Assembly (NCBI GenBank): GCA_903929655.1
Contig: CAIYVS010000433.1
Span: forward strand, 1-6,623
Direction of reading: 5' to 3'
DNA: 6,623 nucleotides
Origin: an uncultured Bacteroidota bacterium
GTDB lineage: Bacteria; Bacteroidota; Bacteroidia; Chitinophagales; Chitinophagaceae
Shown here: in pieces, positions 6,417 through 6,623 of the stretch
Layout: every line of letters begins with the position of its first letter
Numbering within the stretch: the first letter of the stretch is position 1
Notes under the pieces: model-generated
Database searches by the model: none
Told to the model about the DNA's origin: nothing
What the model saw: the letters and a program-made list of their open reading frames with translations, nothing else
Made by a program: the position numbers and the translations under genes

Positions 6417-6445
6417 CAAAGATAAATCCAAAAACCAGATTTCAA
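6417..6445 (-). promoter_or_regulatory. Strong candidate promoter of the 2TM gene
   Basis: TTG at 6445-6443, an 18-base spacer and TATCTTTG at 6424-6417 form a complete match to the Bacteroidota promoter pattern (TTG, then TAnnTTTG). The -7 element ends four bases before the ATG at 6412, so transcription should begin at or within a few bases of the start codon. Confidence 0.65.
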
Positions 6446-6494
6446 AAAAATTTACAAAAACACACTTGCTGATTTTTTATCCACATCATCAAAC

Positions 6495-6623
6495 ATGACA
6501 CTAAATTATCATTTAGAAATATTCACATCTACATATACCATTTCCTCACCCTGCAACAAAATTTTATTTAATTCAAATATGTTTCCAAGTAAGAATCAAT
6601 TGCTGATAATTAAAAAAATAGGC
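6495..6623 (+). CDS. Possible 5' end of a divergent gene (very uncertain)
   Basis: An ATG at 6495 opens a frame that stays open for 43 codons to the window edge; a second in-frame ATG is at 6579. The predicted peptide (MTLNYHLEIFTSTYT...) is not one I recognise. No clear promoter or ribosome site precedes either ATG, and the DNA is AT-rich like intergenic sequence, so the open frame may be chance. Nothing else in the 6446-6623 stretch is supportable. Confidence 0.2.
   Translation, partial: MTLNYHLEIFTSTYTISSPCNKILFNSNMFPSKNQLLIIKKIG

Noticed and set aside
6413..6445. N-terminal extension of the 2TM protein from TTG 6445
   Set aside because: The TTG coincides with the -33 promoter element and the extension would overlap the -7 element, so it is unlikely to be transcribed.
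6576..6623. Short minus-strand frame entering from the right edge
   Set aside because: It is open for about 15 codons before a stop, has no recognisable content, and is expected by chance in AT-rich DNA.

Overview
The window looks like ordinary chromosomal DNA from a member of the Bacteroidota, probably of the Chitinophagaceae type. The evidence is AT-rich DNA, starts without clear Shine-Dalgarno sequences, several good matches to the Bacteroidota promoter pattern (TTG, 18-19 bases, TAnnTTTG), a LytS/LytTR pair, a 2TM-domain protein and a large cytoplasmic TPR hybrid histidine kinase. The placement is inferred from these traits, not from any database search. No mobile element, CRISPR array, tRNA or rRNA is visible.

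Layout. Bases 1-1348 (+) hold the 3' part of a LytS/YehU-type sensor kinase gene, directly followed (TAA then ATG) by its LytTR response-regulator gene. A possible hairpin terminator at about 1418-1450 separates this pair from a convergent class I PLP aminotransferase gene (1467-2657, -). All remaining clear genes are on the minus strand. In transcription order they are a small 2TM-domain membrane protein (6412 to 6164), an 886-residue soluble hybrid kinase with TPR, HisKA, HATPase, REC and HPt parts (6091 to 3431), and a 169-residue receiver protein with a C-terminal membrane anchor (3326 to 2817). A divergent gene may begin near the right edge (from 6495 or 6579), but the support is weak.

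How the genes may work together. The TPR kinase carries His380, Asp674 and His829, a complete His-Asp-His relay that still needs an external Asp acceptor. The next gene encodes a lone receiver (Asp57) with no DNA-binding domain and a single C-terminal transmembrane helix. The simplest reading is a four-step phosphorelay from a soluble TPR sensor to a membrane-tethered receiver. This partnership is inferred from gene order and domain content. The LytS/LytTR pair is a separate two-component system, and the aminotransferase is probably a metabolic gene with no functional link to either.

The regulatory DNA is more informative than usual. Two minus-strand intrinsic terminators (2752-2781 and 6111-6144) are alike in sequence as well as shape. 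The second also contains a plausible promoter for the TPR kinase. The 2TM gene has a near-consensus promoter whose predicted start site falls on its ATG, suggesting a leaderless mRNA. The gap between kinase and receiver holds a palindromic, seven-base-phased AT-rich element that may end one transcript while carrying the promoter of the next.
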